Shown piece by piece: positions 21,861 through 59,099 of a stretch of DNA of 64,000 nt. The translations under genes and the position numbers were made by a program. Numbering within the stretch: position 1 is the stretch's first letter; the number at the start of each line of letters is the position of its first letter. The notes under the pieces are model-generated. The model worked only from the letters and a program-made list of their open reading frames with translations. It did not search any database and was not told where the DNA came from. The DNA is from Mya arenaria (lineage: Eukaryota > Mollusca > Bivalvia > Myida > Myidae): assembly GCF_026914265.1 (NCBI RefSeq), contig NC_069124.1:16947088-17011087 (forward strand), given 5' to 3'.

Positions 21861-23230
21861 TACGGAAAACGGATGGCGCGATTTTCATACACCAACCAAT
21901 ATTTCATTAATGGAAAATTTAAAAAAAAATCAGGCGCCCACTGGCACTTACAAATAGTTTGCCCAATGGCATAATGCTGTTTGGAGCCGTAAATTTTGTT
22001 TAGTTCGCTGTAAATGCATACTCATTAATACGTATGCAAGTTCTAGACCGAATCCCTGAAGTTTTGTATTTTGTTCAAAACATTTACATTTAACCCAATT
22101 CTGTGTGGAACTATATTCCCCAATTTATGTTTTAACTGTGCTTGTATAAACCTCCGAAAAAGAAAAATAAGGGACCATACTAACCGTTTCCATTTTCAAC
22201 GCATCATGCACTCTATAACGAAAGGACGTTGTATTATTTTCAACGCGTATCAAAATGTTGTGGTTCAAATGGTTGCCCGTCGTGTCTTATTTGCATTTTG
22301 ATAGTGGATCTTGTATTCTGTAATAAGAAATTGTTTGTCCAGGTCCAGAAAAAAACTTTTTGTTTTTACCGCAACCGTCATCACCACAACAATTAAGTTA
22401 CGTTACATGGTAACCATGACCTAATGCATTACACATAGAATGGAAATGTTTCTTCACGAACGTATTTCACAACTCTTTGGTATAGAAAAATGGGGAATCT
22501 TTAAAAGGTTGAAGATATGTATCATATTAAATGTCATATCATGATAACTGCGACACTTCCCTGTTCAGAGTTAATTATACATATTTATAGGATATTTATA
22601 GTATCTCTGATCAGTATTGCAGTTATGGAGGTGGGACGGTAGGATTTTTATTTAGGCCAAAAACATACCTTGTTTCCACTAAAATATGTAATAAAATAGA
22701 ATATGTAGGTAATAATTCACTTTTTGTACCGGCGTATATCAATGGAACATTTCAAATATGAAACTAGTGGTCAAATTTTAACATGTTCATTCAATTAAAT
22801 TAATTTAGGAAGTTACTTAAACCACCAGATCAAAACGAAAACAAAACAAAATCGTATAGGGTGGGGAGGAAGAAAAAGGGTCGACGGTCGAGTTAAGGGA
22901 AACAAAGATATTTTTGCGCCTTATCGGTCCCAGGTTGCAGTCGATTACAGGAGCTATTTCGTTCCTCGGACCGATTTTAGACAATAGTACTTTTAAAATA
23001 CAATGTTGAATACAATTTCATGACATTCTTCTCGAATTATTGATAAAAACAGTACTGCTGCTAATTATTTTATTATTAATTAAAGTTATGATAATTGGTG
23101 TTATATCTATGATTGTCTTAAGGAATACCAGTGAAATTTACCAATAAATAAATAAATAATGACTTAATTTCTGCACCACCTCCTACGAACAAAAATCAAA
23201 TCATCAACGAGCTTGAGGCAGTATAATATA
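21861..23230. other. Intergenic stretch, nothing recognised
   Basis: AT-rich with short unsupported frames. No gene or element with clear ends was seen. Confidence 0.55.
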
Positions 23231-23233
23231 TAC

Positions 23234-23258
23234 TATATATATATATATATATATATAC
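23234..23258. repeat. (TA)n microsatellite
   Basis: Uninterrupted TA dinucleotides. Confidence 0.9.
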
Positions 23259-23438
23259 TTTTATACTTCCGATCCCGATAACTATACTGTAAAGTACCGG
23301 GTGACTCGGGTATATACATAATATATATTGTCATCCCGCCATGATTCACGACTGTATTTGTTTTATGTAAGATAACAAGTTCATGAGTGAAAAATTCAGC
23401 AATAATTACAGTGTTCCTAATAATTCGCAAGTCAATAA

Positions 23439-23750
23439 TGCACCTATCAATATTTTGCCCCAGGGGGGGGGGCGGCGGGCAGACCCAGGGGAATTAGACA
23501 AGTTTTCCTTTTGGGTGTCTAATTCCCCACCCTGGAGCCAATACTTTTGTCTAAACTCCGGGTACCGGGATACGAAATACGGTTGTCTATACAACTCCGG
23601 GTACCGAGATGTAAAATCCGTCTTATGTCTAAAACCCGGGACCCGGAATTATTCGGCGTGTCAAATTCCCGCCTGTCGGGAATTGTCTTCTGTCTAAAGT
23701 CCCGTGTATGCCCGCCGCCCCCCCCCTGGGGCAAAATATTGATAGGTGCA
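23439..23750. mobile_element. MITE with TGCACC ends and TAA target duplication
   Basis: A 312-bp element with terminal inverted repeats of about 46 bp: TGCACCTATCAATATTTTGC, then CCCCAG, a G run and CGGCGGGC, mirrored at the right end. It is flanked on both sides by TAA (23436-23438 and 23751-23753), the 3-bp target duplication typical of PIF/Harbinger elements. The interior has repeated CCGGGTACCGGGA-like words. It lies about 310 bases upstream of the NEDD4-type start codon. Confidence 0.85.
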
Positions 23751-24059
23751 TAAAATAGGGGGTACATGCTGTAGGCCCGTTTCGGCCCTCGGGAAACCGA
23801 AAACAAACATAGTTTTGTTCGCCTCATGAACGTCATCAAATAATTTACTATTGCAAAACCAAACTAAAATGCTTGACACAATTTCAAAATATGTATTGTG
23901 ATTGCACGTGATAAGTGGGTGTGTCATTATTGTTTACTTTATGTTCGTAAGGTAGAAGTCCGATGCGTTCCGTAGTAACATCCGGGTATTTATCAACTTT
24001 GTCAAACTTGGAAATAATTGAGACAGTTAATTAGCAAATAAATACAAGTTTTCGAATAA

Positions 24060-48524
<24,465 letters not shown>

Positions 48525-49852
48525 ACGGCTAGAGTCTCCATGATTCACCAGATGTTCATAGAAAAGCAATTCTACATGTACATGTAGATCTAAAATCCCA
48601 TTCCATAGTTCTTTTGGGCATTTTCAAACCAGTCATTCATCTATCTCGGATATGGACTATCATAGAATGGACCTACTAATCAAGAATCGATGCTTACTTG
48701 TTATTTATTCATTTTGTTGAATGTATAAACTTTTTTGTTACAAAGCTAGACAGTCCTTCTGTTGCTTTGTTCTGAGTTAGTGACATTCCAGATTCTTAAC
48801 TATTTATGCATTCACTTTTCACTAGTTACTCTAATGTATTACTAGAGAACACTTTTCAGTGAGGATGACTGGTGAAAAGAATTGACTTAACCATTTATAT
48901 GTCCCCTGTGCAGCATGACAGATCGTATTGTCTGTTTGTGATCCAGTCTTTACTAAAATCAGCTAAAATGTTTATTGGAATAACATCTGGAACAGATTTT
49001 ATCAACAGTCCGATAACAATTTTCATTCACAGCACAATAGTGACATATATTGCATTAGTTACATAAATACTACTCATATTAAAGAAATATTTAATCATGT
49101 TCGAGTGAGCATTGCGAGCAGGCCACATTCAATTCGCATAATTCTAGTTTTACAGCAGAATTTGTCTCCTTCAAGGTTGTTATATTAAATGCATGCTAGC
49201 TGTAGTTGGACTAAGCACTATGGGAAGAGTGGTTTTTAAATGTGGTTTGTTTAAGTATAGTGATCAAATGATAATTTGTATTTATATTCAGAAAAAGGTT
49301 GGTGAGGATTTGCTGGCTGTGTTCATTTCTCTTTTTTGATGGAGTATGTTGTGTATGTTTTTTTATATACAGTGTATCTAGGGCCTGGCGCAATACATAT
49401 GTAACTCATACTTATTTTATGTGGAGATAAATCTGTTTTGCTCTAATGAATGAATCAATTCATATTACAAGCAGCATGATTGTTCTGCTAAAATATGTAT
49501 ATATATCAACATTTACAGAATAATATTTCTGTTTTGAGCATCAACAAACAATTTATCATAAATTTAGCGTAATGCAATGTCTTATAGTTATTACATTGTG
49601 AATGTGTATCCAAGATATTGCTAGACTGAACAGCAACAAGAAGAGACAGTTGTAATGCTTAACTTTAGATTAGTTTTAGATATAAATGTCTGAAATGTTC
49701 TCATTGTTCCTACATACAAAGACATGTATTTTAACTTGAGAGTATCTATGACCTAAAGATGTCTCATCATGGATGCCAGCAGTCCATTGGCATTCACACA
49801 AATCAAATGCTCCCTTCCCCCAACTAGATGATTCTGGTTGTTAAGGGAGCCG

Positions 49853-50164
49853 TTAAAGCTGCACTCGCACAGATTAAACGTTTTGACAACTTTTTTATTT
49901 TTTGTCTTGGAACGAGCCGATTTTTGCGACAATCCATGGAAACCAGTTTAATAAGACTGCTGACAAAAAATAGATCACAGATATTTATTTTAAAGTTCAA
50001 AAATTGATGTTTTATGCATTTTTCTTAAACTGTTAGTAGCGGTTTAAGCTATAAAACATTAATTTTCGAATGGAAATATGAAAATCTACAATCTGATTTT
50101 TTTTCAACAAGAAAAAAAAAAAAAAAGTTGTTAAAATGGTAAATCTGTGAGAGTGCAGCTTTAA
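49853..50164. mobile_element. MITE family A, copy 2
   Basis: Begins TTAAAGCTGCACTCGCACAG and ends CTGTGAGAGTGCAGCTTTAA. It shares with copies 1 and 3 the GACAACTTTTTTATTTTTTG stretch and AAACATTAATTTTCGAATGG. At 312 bp it is shorter than the others. Confidence 0.85.
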
Positions 50165-50341
50165 AAGAGGTTCTAAAAGGCCAGTTATACATCAGGGCAG
50201 GGTGCATACTATGGAGGCCTAAATGGCCCCCAAACCCCTCACCGAAATGGCTTCAGCCCTTCATCTGCCAGTTCAATTACATCCCATAATTCATCTTAAC
50301 TGTATAACCTTTTTCTGCTTGTTGCTGTTCCAAGTACATGT

Positions 50342-50674
50342 GGAACTCCTCTGCCAATTTTATTGAAAATAACCTTGGATGTATGCTGGTACATTAGTAG
50401 AAGTAGTTCGTAAAATTTTGAATTATATCAATTATTAAATGTAGTGTTATAGCTTGTATTTTTTTTATCTAAGTTTAAATTGATTGCCAGTGAAGTGTAT
50501 TATTGCAAACATAATTAAGATTCTCAAGAGTTAAGTCATTAAGTTTAACTGCTAAATTATATTACTACGCGATCTACTTGCAGCGGACTTGGAGTGTACC
50601 GATTTCTGACATAAACTGTTCATATACATCTGACGTTGTTTTCAATAAAAATGGCCGAGGAACTCCGAACGTTC
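50342..50674. mobile_element. MITE family F, copy 1 (CTCGGCCATTTTTATTGAAAA ends)
   Basis: GGAACTCCTCTGCCAATTTT and ATTGAAAATAACCTTGGATG at the left are mirrored by CATATACATCTGACGTTGTT and TTCAATAAAAATGGCCGAGG at the right, about 40-bp arms. It is homologous end to end with 63288-63557 (shared TATGCTGGTACATTAGTAGA and AAGTAGTTCGTA). Confidence 0.8.
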
Positions 50675-51105
50675 CAATCATAGTTTGCTTATGTATTGCA
50701 AAATCCATCATTCCTAATTTTTATGTTGACATTTGTGTTTCTTTTCCATTTTTCTTATGTATTGGGCATAACGTCGGCCTAGTACAAAAAGCTAGCATTA
50801 TACAAGGTTGCTATCTGTGATAGCCAGTAGTGACTGCAGTCGGTGTATATTGACCATGTTATGTCACTTTGGTCATTTTCAGTCTCCTCATTTATTGCCA
50901 TTTGTTGTTAACACTCTGTTCAATGTTTATTTCGAGTATTTTTAAGCCAGAAAAAGGTTTATGCCTTGCACCAGTACAAAGTGCCAAATACATAGATAGA
51001 TATTTTTAATTTACAGTAATACTTATTACAGCTTTGTTACTAAGCTTCATTTTTCTATAGTTGAAACTAAGGATTACTGCTTACAATAAATGTAATATGT
51101 GGAAA

Positions 51106-51216
51106 TCTTTCTTGTAATTCTAGCTCCTGTTCAAATATGGGAAAAATCCTTCATGTAATTCTAGCTCATGTTCAAATATGGGTTAAATCCTTCTTGTAAA
51201 TCAAGCTCATTTTCAT
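51106..51216. repeat. 41-bp tandem repeat, about 2.7 copies
   Basis: TGTAATTCTAGCTC recurs at 51113 and 51154, with TGTAAATCAAGCTC at 51195. The unit also contains TGTTCAAATATGGG. Confidence 0.85.
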
Positions 51217-52595
51217 TGTATTCATTGATACATGTAGGGTTATGTGACCATGAGTTTTTTAGTGGCATTGATGCATAGAGGGCAGCATCAGCTAGAGATG
51301 ATGAAACATATTTGTTTGGATATAGTTATATGTATAATAATAGGAAAGTCTCTAAGATTGTTTTACGCCTTGCCAAATATCCTGAAGTGTTTAAATAATT
51401 AACCAAATTAATTGGCACATTTATAACAGGGGTGCACGTACATTCTTGTGAAATTATCTTTAAAAATATTAAGTTCATCTTGCGCAAAGATAACTTTCCT
51501 ATTATACATATAATTAAACAATAAAAAATCTGTTATTGCCAACTATGGGTGTTGTTGTGTATATGGAGTTGACTAAACCCTATGTCACCTTGATGTAAAC
51601 TTATATGCATTTAGTGCTAGTGACATACATGTACTCTTCTTCGCAGTTTTATATGCACATTTAAACATGCCAGATTATGACATATGATCTTTTATATTTG
51701 TGTCACATTAAACAAGTCATTATTAATTGTTGAATTTTTTTAAGCTATCTTTTATATTTAAGTATCATAAATCAAGTATTTACCGTGAATCATGTACACA
51801 CTTTTTGGTATTAATTTTTGCTGAATACGTTTTCCTATAAAAGCAAAACAGAAGTGTTGACTTGATTTATGTATAGACCAATCAGAAGTCAAAGATTTTG
51901 TCCATGAAACACACGTTAGGTTGAAAAGTACTATTTATGTATTAAGCTCTTCTACACAAAAGAGCTTTGCTATCTTGGCTGTACATATGTGTTTATATTT
52001 TAATGAATTAATTTGTTAGAAGAAGTGTCTTAATTAGTATTTACATAATTCGTTTTCTCTAATTCTTGTCACAATGTTTTTATAATTACCACTGTGTTGT
52101 AACTGTAATTTACAAACTGACTGCTGTATATTGAAATGATAATTGTGCAGACTGACCATATTACCAAATCCAGTTTGCAATGTCAATGTTTGAGGATTTT
52201 CTTTGTTCGTATAAACCATCCAACTTGCATGTAAAACATTTTTTTTAAATGTCAATTTTTGCTCTGAAAAATATCATGAACAATTTCTTCTACCAATAAG
52301 ACTCGCCCAGTATTTATTTTTTTATATTCCTAAGTTGTGACAAAAAGTGTTGATAGGCTGTTTTTACACCCTGCCCTTACTTCATGAATGTTAAATGTTC
52401 CCCTTGCTTTAAATGCTTTTCAGAGCATATGCGACTTGTTTTGCCATCCTTTTGATGTATATTAAATCTTACTTTTTACCAAATCTTACTGCAGCAGTTA
52501 TTCTCACAGGTCCTTTTCTCTCTTATTTTGTTGCATATTTCGATACATTTACTGTATGTTCTTCTTAAAATCTTATTGTACTGTATAACTATCAA

Positions 52596-52820
52596 AGGCC
52601 GATTGTTGGAAACTTTGTAAAAATTAACAATGTGATAAAGACATTGTTGTTAACAATTTAAGTTGAAGTATGTAATTATATTCTTATATAATTAAATAGA
52701 TCATGCTGAAATGGTTTTTTTTAAAACTTGTTCAAATTCCTGCAGTTAAGATTTGAAGGTTCACAATGATGACTTTAACACAATTGTTAACAATAAGAAA
52801 GTTTTTAACAATCAGCCTAA
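52596..52820. mobile_element. MITE family E, copy 2
   Basis: AGGCCGATTGTTGGAAACTT at the left is mirrored by AAGTTTTTAACAATCAGCCT at the right, with internal GTTAACAA words like the copy at 28301. It ends about 115 bases before an AATAAA that may end the NEDD4-type transcript. Confidence 0.7.
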
Positions 52821-52935
52821 TATTAAATACTTTGTCATTTATAAATTATATTGATATTTATAAAATTGTACAATAGTGCTTTTGTTACCTCGTTATTTTA
52901 TACTGATGATTTGTGTAGAATTATTGGTACTCTCA

Positions 52936-52941
52936 AATAAA
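52936..52941 (+). promoter_or_regulatory. Candidate distal polyadenylation signal of the NEDD4-type gene
   Basis: AATAAA, followed within 30-50 bases by a GT-rich stretch (TTGGCTGTTTTGTTAAG). Confidence 0.35.
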
Positions 52942-53842
52942 TGTCTAAAACATTGGCTGTTTTGTTAAGTCTATCAAACCAACCATCATACATGCAATAT
53001 TTCTGCTTTTTGTTTAGAAAACTAGGGGAAAACCCCAGTAGATTCTAATGCATCATTGAAACAGGGCAATACCTCATACATGCCATGTTTCTGGAAGGCT
53101 TCCCACAAAAACAGCTCATTTTGCATTCAGTAAGGGGAATATTGACATAAATCGCTCCGCCATAGGCTTTTTGGTATTTTATATTTAAAAGCATTTAATT
53201 CAAACTAGTAATTGTGTTAACTGGAAACGGTGTTAGAAAATATACTGTACAAAGCAATAAGGTCTACATTCATTTTTTATTCCAATAACACACAATTCCA
53301 GGGGATATTTTGTCCCTGCCAAGAGACCATGTGGTGATCGACAAACCTGTAAAGGTATTTTTTATCCCTGCAAGGGGATATGGTAAGTCAAGAGAATCAT
53401 TCTAGAGATATTAGTCTATTTACGCTACCAAACTTGAGATGAAAGCAAACATGTTTTTGCCTGATCAATTTCTCAGAACAAGGTAGAAATCGCAAATAAT
53501 GATGACAGATGCTATCCCATAGAATCCAGTACATTGATACATTTCATTCATTTCATAGAAAAGGATTTTGATCAAGGAGTGAATGGCACTGGGATGTGCT
53601 CTGACAATAAAAATCATATAATATGCCAACTCTTTAAGTTGGATTGCAATATGTAAACACTTAAATAGTTTGATTTAGTTACATATTCTTTTGAAACAAT
53701 TGTTTAAACGTCATCATGTACCCATGATAGCAATAGAGCTTGACTTGTACATAACTGTTTTCTGCTCCTCTTATACACTAAAAACTGTTGCGTGCTCCCA
53801 ATGTAGTAAATGAAATAAAAAGTACTTGATATTTGGGCAAAT

Positions 53843-56800
53843 ATGTTGTCAGAGACAGAAAAGAATGGTTGTAAAGAGATTTTATCTAAACTGCCAATTC
53901 AAGAACTAGTCGCTCTTGCAGAAACTGTAACTAAAAAGCAGGTTAAAATCACAAGTCAAAGAGGTAATGAAAGTGTGTAATTTTCGGATATGGGACATTC
54001 GGACAGCCATGGTTTATGTTTCTGAAAATTGAGGATTTGTGTTCTCTCAGTTTTAAACAGTTGCATGATACTTCCACAATAGTTCTTCATTTTAGTTAAA
54101 GCAAGAGAAAAATGTAATATTCTCACTATTTAAAAATCGTTACGTCAACATTAAAGCTAGCAAATTACTAGTCAAAATAAACCAGGGGCAGATACAGGAA
54201 TTGGTGTTAGAGGGGCGTTACTAAGGGATGCTACCCTTTGACATGCGCCCCTCCCTCCAAACTGAATGTTTATTGCTTAAACGTTTTTTCTCCAAATTAA
54301 AATAAAAGGTAAACTTGGCAGCTGTTAACATTAGCTGATTTAGAGGGGGCCTGCACCGGGTGCGCCCCCTCTAAATCAGCTAGTGTTAACTGCTGCTTCA
54401 GAGTCTTTTGATGATTCTATGTTTTGGAGACTCAATGTTGAGTGGAACATAATGTATGTCTAAATGTTAATAAGTTCTGCCAATGCACATTGTTGTGGCT
54501 AGCAAATCATGGTCTTAGTGCAAGAAGGTTGTAACTTCATATAAAAATAAAAGGTGTGACAACAGTCTTATCTTAAGCCCTCCTAACAATAATATTTTTG
54601 ACAAAAGAAAAATTAGGAAAGAATATGGTATGTTTAAATGTCGGAGCTGTTCCTCAATTTCGGTCTGATTTTCATCAAGGCCAATTTGTTGTCAAGCATG
54701 AAGTAGTATATATATAAATACACCAAGAATCTTTTGATTTTTGGTATTGGCAGAGTTGGGGTTCCATACTCAATGGTGAATACAGAGCAGTAATTCTAAG
54801 TGGTGCTGATAGTCCCAATTTTACGATGTTTGAAGCTAATGTAACAGTCTGCAGTAAGCGGTGGATATGCGTTCATAATGTAATAGTCCGCTGTAGGCGG
54901 CGGATGTGCGTTCATAGTATAACATTCCATTAAAGACAGAAGTACACATTTATAGTAGGTATGTCTACTTGGTTGGTAATATGAAAATTAGCAAAGCCTG
55001 GGCTCTGTGTGGATTGAGAATTTACTGTATTTAAAGACCAATGGACCCCATCAAAGTCGAGCATGCATTTCTCTGAAGGGATCTGTTGGGCTTGTTTGAT
55101 GTCGCACATTACACTTATAAGAGTTCAAATTGATATCCAACACACTACTGAATTTTTGACTATGTCACAAAAATCTTGATGAAAGACCATCATATAAAAA
55201 CAAAAAAAATCTGATATCAGGCATGAAAAGATGGGCATGTGATAGCCAGTACATTTGAGTTATGAGGTTTAGTGGTTTACTAAATGGAGTAAACCATGTT
55301 TTCAGAAAGAACAAGCTGCCGGCCAAGATAGACAGTTCTATTGGCAATTTGGTCGGTTCAAATTAGGAAAAAAAAGTGAATTTTAAGTAGAATAAGTAGG
55401 AGCCGGTCGATTACCCTACTTCTTGAGACGGGTCAACAGAAACTTGAGAACCCTTGGTAAACATTGAAGACATGATAAAAACAACGCTTTTTTCATAACA
55501 AACTGAAGTATTGGCTGGTTCTTGTCACATACTTGTAATCAGGGCTTTTTCTGCTCATTTTGGGAAAAAGACTCTAGACATTTGGCTGAAATATCAATCC
55601 TTGGGGTATAAATATCTACTTGAATAAACCATGACACATAATATTTCATACTGATCTTTGAATGTGATAAAAATCAATGCTTTCTGATTTCAATTATTTC
55701 CAAAACTTTACATCACATAACACATAGTTATGCTGAATGAACCAGTACAGGTAAAAAGACTTCCATTACAAAGTTGCTGTTTTTTCGCTTTTGTTTGATT
55801 GGGATTTTTTTCTGAAGATTGGGAAAACAATCATATATTTTGCTTTGGGAATGGGTCCGATAGTCGGACCCGTGGGTACTATAGAAAAAGCCCTAGTAAA
55901 GTTTACTTCAAGAACATTAAAAATACATGCCATGATTTATGTGTTCTTTTCAATGTACATGACTGTACACTTTAACAAGTGACTACTTTTTCTATTTTAA
56001 TGAAACAATTGTATTTTCTTTCAGAATGGCATTTATTTTTAAATTTTATAAGTCTGTCAATCTACAGGTTTAAATGGAGCAGTACACGTTCAATGCTTAC
56101 AGAATTTTTGACAAGAACATATCGACGGCCTCACTTCCAAATGTCGAAGCTAAAAACTACAATGTTTTCGGTAGCAATGTTTTTAATATTTAATTCTCGT
56201 AATTTGATTACACATTTTTTTACAAAATGCCTAAGTTACAATTTATGTAGTTACAATTTCTTAAGGTTAATCATTTTGCTCTATGAGATGTGCAATACGT
56301 GCTCCACATTTGGATCACATGATGCAATACCATTTTCTCACCTCATTACTCTGCATTTTGCAGTTAGATGCGGCTCGTCTTCATGCCTTTAGTGATGTAA
56401 AAAATCCGAAACAGAAAAAATGCAGCTTCAGCATTTTGAAGTGAGCCTGTGAGGCCATCAATATGTTGCCAGAAACATGTACAATAAGGCACATATCTAT
56501 GTCTTTAATAATTATTGAATTATGCCCCTTTTTCCATGTTCCCCTTATCTTTACCAAATGTTGGCAATATTATTCCTCTTTTTTCAAATACTGGGCATGC
56601 TAGCAAAATGTATATATTTCATTTATAACTAAAAATGTAAAAACTATCCATTTCAGAAGCTGTAAAAGCCATTCTTCTGTACAGTGACAGTGCCTTGGAA
56701 CTATTCAGCAGAAAAAAGATGAAGAGAGAAATACTGTTTCAGTACCTGATGTCAAAATCAGTAAGAGTTTAATTAAATTTCATCTGAATGTGAAAGATAT

Positions 56801-58427
56801 TTTATGCACCAGTCAAATGTAACACAGCCTCCACCAGGTTTTGGGAATAGAGGGGACTTTGACTTTTGGTCCAGCCAAGCCCAGGTAAAATCCTCATCCT
56901 GTGGGCAAGGACTGATGGTAAAATCCCCGCCAAATGCCCCCACACCACAGGGACCCTAAGTAAGGCCCATTCCCCGCTATTTTTTTGGCGCGAAGACAAA
57001 TCCACCACATTCAACCCAGCAGTGTGGGGCCACCTGGAAGGTAAAAACACAGCCCATTTCCCCAACTATCACTGGTATATCCCCGGACCTCGGGGGGCCA
57101 TGGTTACAATTGACTGGTGCATTAGCTTTACTTTATTCAGCTAGATTACATGTAGATTTAATGATCTGAAAGATACCAAGGAAGAAATGTGTTGTCATTT
57201 TAGATTCCTGTCGCATCAACAATAGACAAGGGTGGAATTATTCGAACCATTCTGAACACGTGGGGAATAAACATTGATGAAGGACAGGTATGATGCCACA
57301 AAATTAAGTCATATCATGCATGTTTATAATTGGCATGTGATGTTTTGTGTAAAAAAAGTTATTCTATAAAGTGTTTATGTTTCTCAATGTTGTCTTCATT
57401 TCTTTGTCTTAAAATTCAGCTGGTCATTACTTAAATTAAACTTATTGTACCTTTCTAAACTTATTTCCCTTCTTTTTTCTTACCTCCAACTATTTTATAA
57501 TAATTGCAGTTCAAGGTTAAACTGGAGAATGAACCCCAGCCAGCCCAGACCTCAGGATCAAGGGCTGGTCACTCTGTCAGCCCTTCCTCGAGCACTTCCA
57601 CACAGACTGGAGCCAGACCACGACCCTCGAGCACTTCCACACAGACGAGTGCAAGATCGCAACAGTCCACCTCAAATACTGCTTTCGCGGCTCAGACCAA
57701 CTGTAACAATATTGGAGGCGCCCAAGCTGACCTTAATAGACATACTGTGTCAAATACATCAAATAACAGGCATGTCACTGCTCATAGTAGCCAAATATCA
57801 CAATTACAATCTTCTGGTAACCAAGTTGTTAATCCTGATGCCAACGTGAATCAAGTAAACAATACTACAGCAGCAGCAACATCAAGAGTTGGACTCACTA
57901 ACAACATTCATCAAACAGTTGTAGATAAATCTGAGCTACAGGTTTTAGGAGAAACTTTTTCAAAATGGTTTTATGAAAATCTTAACTCTCATAATCCGAC
58001 ATTGTCTAAACCGCAGATGGACTTTGGCCCTAATCACTTTTGGGACGATGCTTTTTTTATGTTATGTTCACACAGTCCTGTAACCAGTGAGGAAAGATTT
58101 GAAGGACCTCTGTTAGTGTCTCAACGATTCTTATCATTTGCCCAAGAGGAACAGTTGCTATTCAATCCAAACATCACATCGGAAGGTGTTTACGTGAAGT
58201 CAGACCCTTTTGGTATGGTGATGATTCTGGTATGTGGGACGATCCACAGGGCTAATGATTGTCTCGGCGTGTTCCAGCAGATGTTCGGTCTGGTAAAAGA
58301 TCCAAGGTTTGAGAACAACTATAAGATCAAGAAAACAAAACTTGATGTGCGGACTGACAAACCGACAGCCATGCCAAAACTGGAGGCCAACCCAGAGAGT
58401 CAGATGGCTGCCTTGGTACCAGTGTAA
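53843..58427 (+). CDS. C3orf38: C3orf38 homologue (DUF4518 family), four exons
   Basis: Uncharacterised conserved metazoan protein. Exons 53843-53963, 56657-56760, 57204-57287 and 57510-58427 join in phase to about 408 residues (human about 329). The N-terminus MLSETEKNGCKEILSKLPIQ, with ELVALAETVT, matches human in a short helical domain. Exon 2 gives EAVKAILLYSDSALELFSRK and MKREILFQYL; exon 3 gives IPVASTIDKGG. Exon 4 opens with a Ser/Thr/Gln/Asn-rich low-complexity insert of about 140 residues, with a repeated SSSTSTQTGARP / SSTSTQTSAR motif. It ends in the conserved domain, LGETFSKWFYENLNSHNPTL then FGPNHFWDDAFFMLC and GTIHRANDCLGVFQQMFGLV. That last part looks like the closing strands of an NTF2-like fold, which is inference. 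The exon 1 donor (CAAAGAG then GTAATG) was preferred over an earlier GTTAAA because it restores the conserved SQREAVKAIL. Intron 1 (2.7 kb) and intron 2 carry transposon remnants. Confidence 0.92.
54183..54396. mobile_element. hAT-like relic ending in a strong hairpin
   Basis: The left part (CAGGGGCAGATACAGGAATT, then TTAGAGGGGCGTTACT) matches the relic at 19567-19780 in reverse complement. At 54318-54350 and 54362-54396 lie two nearly perfect mirrored arms of about 33 bases (GATTTAGAGGGGGC against GCCCCCTCTAAATC), separated by about 11 bases. It is in intron 1 of the C3orf38 homologue. Confidence 0.55.
54838..54916. repeat. 39-bp tandem duplication
   Basis: AATGTAACAGTCTGCAGTAA and GCGTTCATA recur 39 bases on as AATGTAATAGTCCGCTGTAG and GCGTTCATA. 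Confidence 0.75.
56805..57121. mobile_element. MITE with TGCACC ends and TTA target duplication
   Basis: TGCACCAGTCAAATGTAAC at the left is mirrored by GTTACAATTGACTGGTGCA at the right. TTA lies on both sides (56802-56804 and 57122-57124). The 317-bp interior is GC-rich (GGTAAAATCCCCGCCAAATG, CATTCCCCGC). The terminal hexamer and 3-bp target are shared with 23439-23750, which supports a PIF/Harbinger-type origin. It is in intron 2 of the C3orf38 homologue. Confidence 0.85.
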
Positions 58428-59099
58428 TGAAACTTTTAATGTTGTCATGTGATATTCCTTGCCTAGATAAGGCTTTAGACTTTTAGTAATATTTATGTTG
58501 CATTTGCTATTAGTGACTTATAGTTATAGCTTTCACAGTGTCTACACCAAGTAATAGTTACCAAACTAGTTACCTGAGATTTGATAATCTTTGCAATGAG
58601 CTGACGCATGAGTTCTGAATAATTTCAATCTTGATTGTTGAGCCTAGCGCCAGTACTGACAAGCCATGTTATGAAAACTTTGTCAACACAATAACTTACC
58701 CTAGGACCTTTAAACATCAGTGGTAGGTTGGCCTTCACCAGCTGATGACCCCTGTAGTTATTGAGGTCACAAGGTCAAAGGTTCCAGGATATTGACAACA
58801 GACTTATGAAATCTTTGTCTGCAGAATAACTAACAGCTTGACCTACATGTTATACAATGAAACTTCAGCTGCACTGGACTAGTATTATCCTAATTTCGGG
58901 TTGTCAGTAACTCAAGTATTAAGGTCACACCGGGGACCAATAACAAATCCTACTCCAAGCTCACATTCAACTTTGTCTGCAGTTTCTATTTTGAAATACT
59001 TGTCTTCACTTTTATGAAAACTTTTAGCAGCCATCAACAGGGGTTTCAAACGTGAGGATTATTCCGATAACTCCTGAATCAGGATTGACAGCATTTTAC

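Larger units (their letters stand above)
48525..52960 (+). other. Probable long 3' UTR or 3' flank of the NEDD4-type gene
   Basis: AT-rich, with no further coding exon. Candidate AATAAA signals lie at 51085-51090, 51520-51525 and 52936-52941; the last would give a 3' UTR of about 4.4 kb. It contains three inverted-repeat elements and a 41-bp tandem repeat, listed separately. Which signal is used cannot be told from sequence. Confidence 0.4.

Noticed and set aside
56802-57144. Open frames on both strands in C3orf38 intron 2
   Set aside because: They lie exactly within a MITE with matching ends and target duplication, and have no protein similarity.
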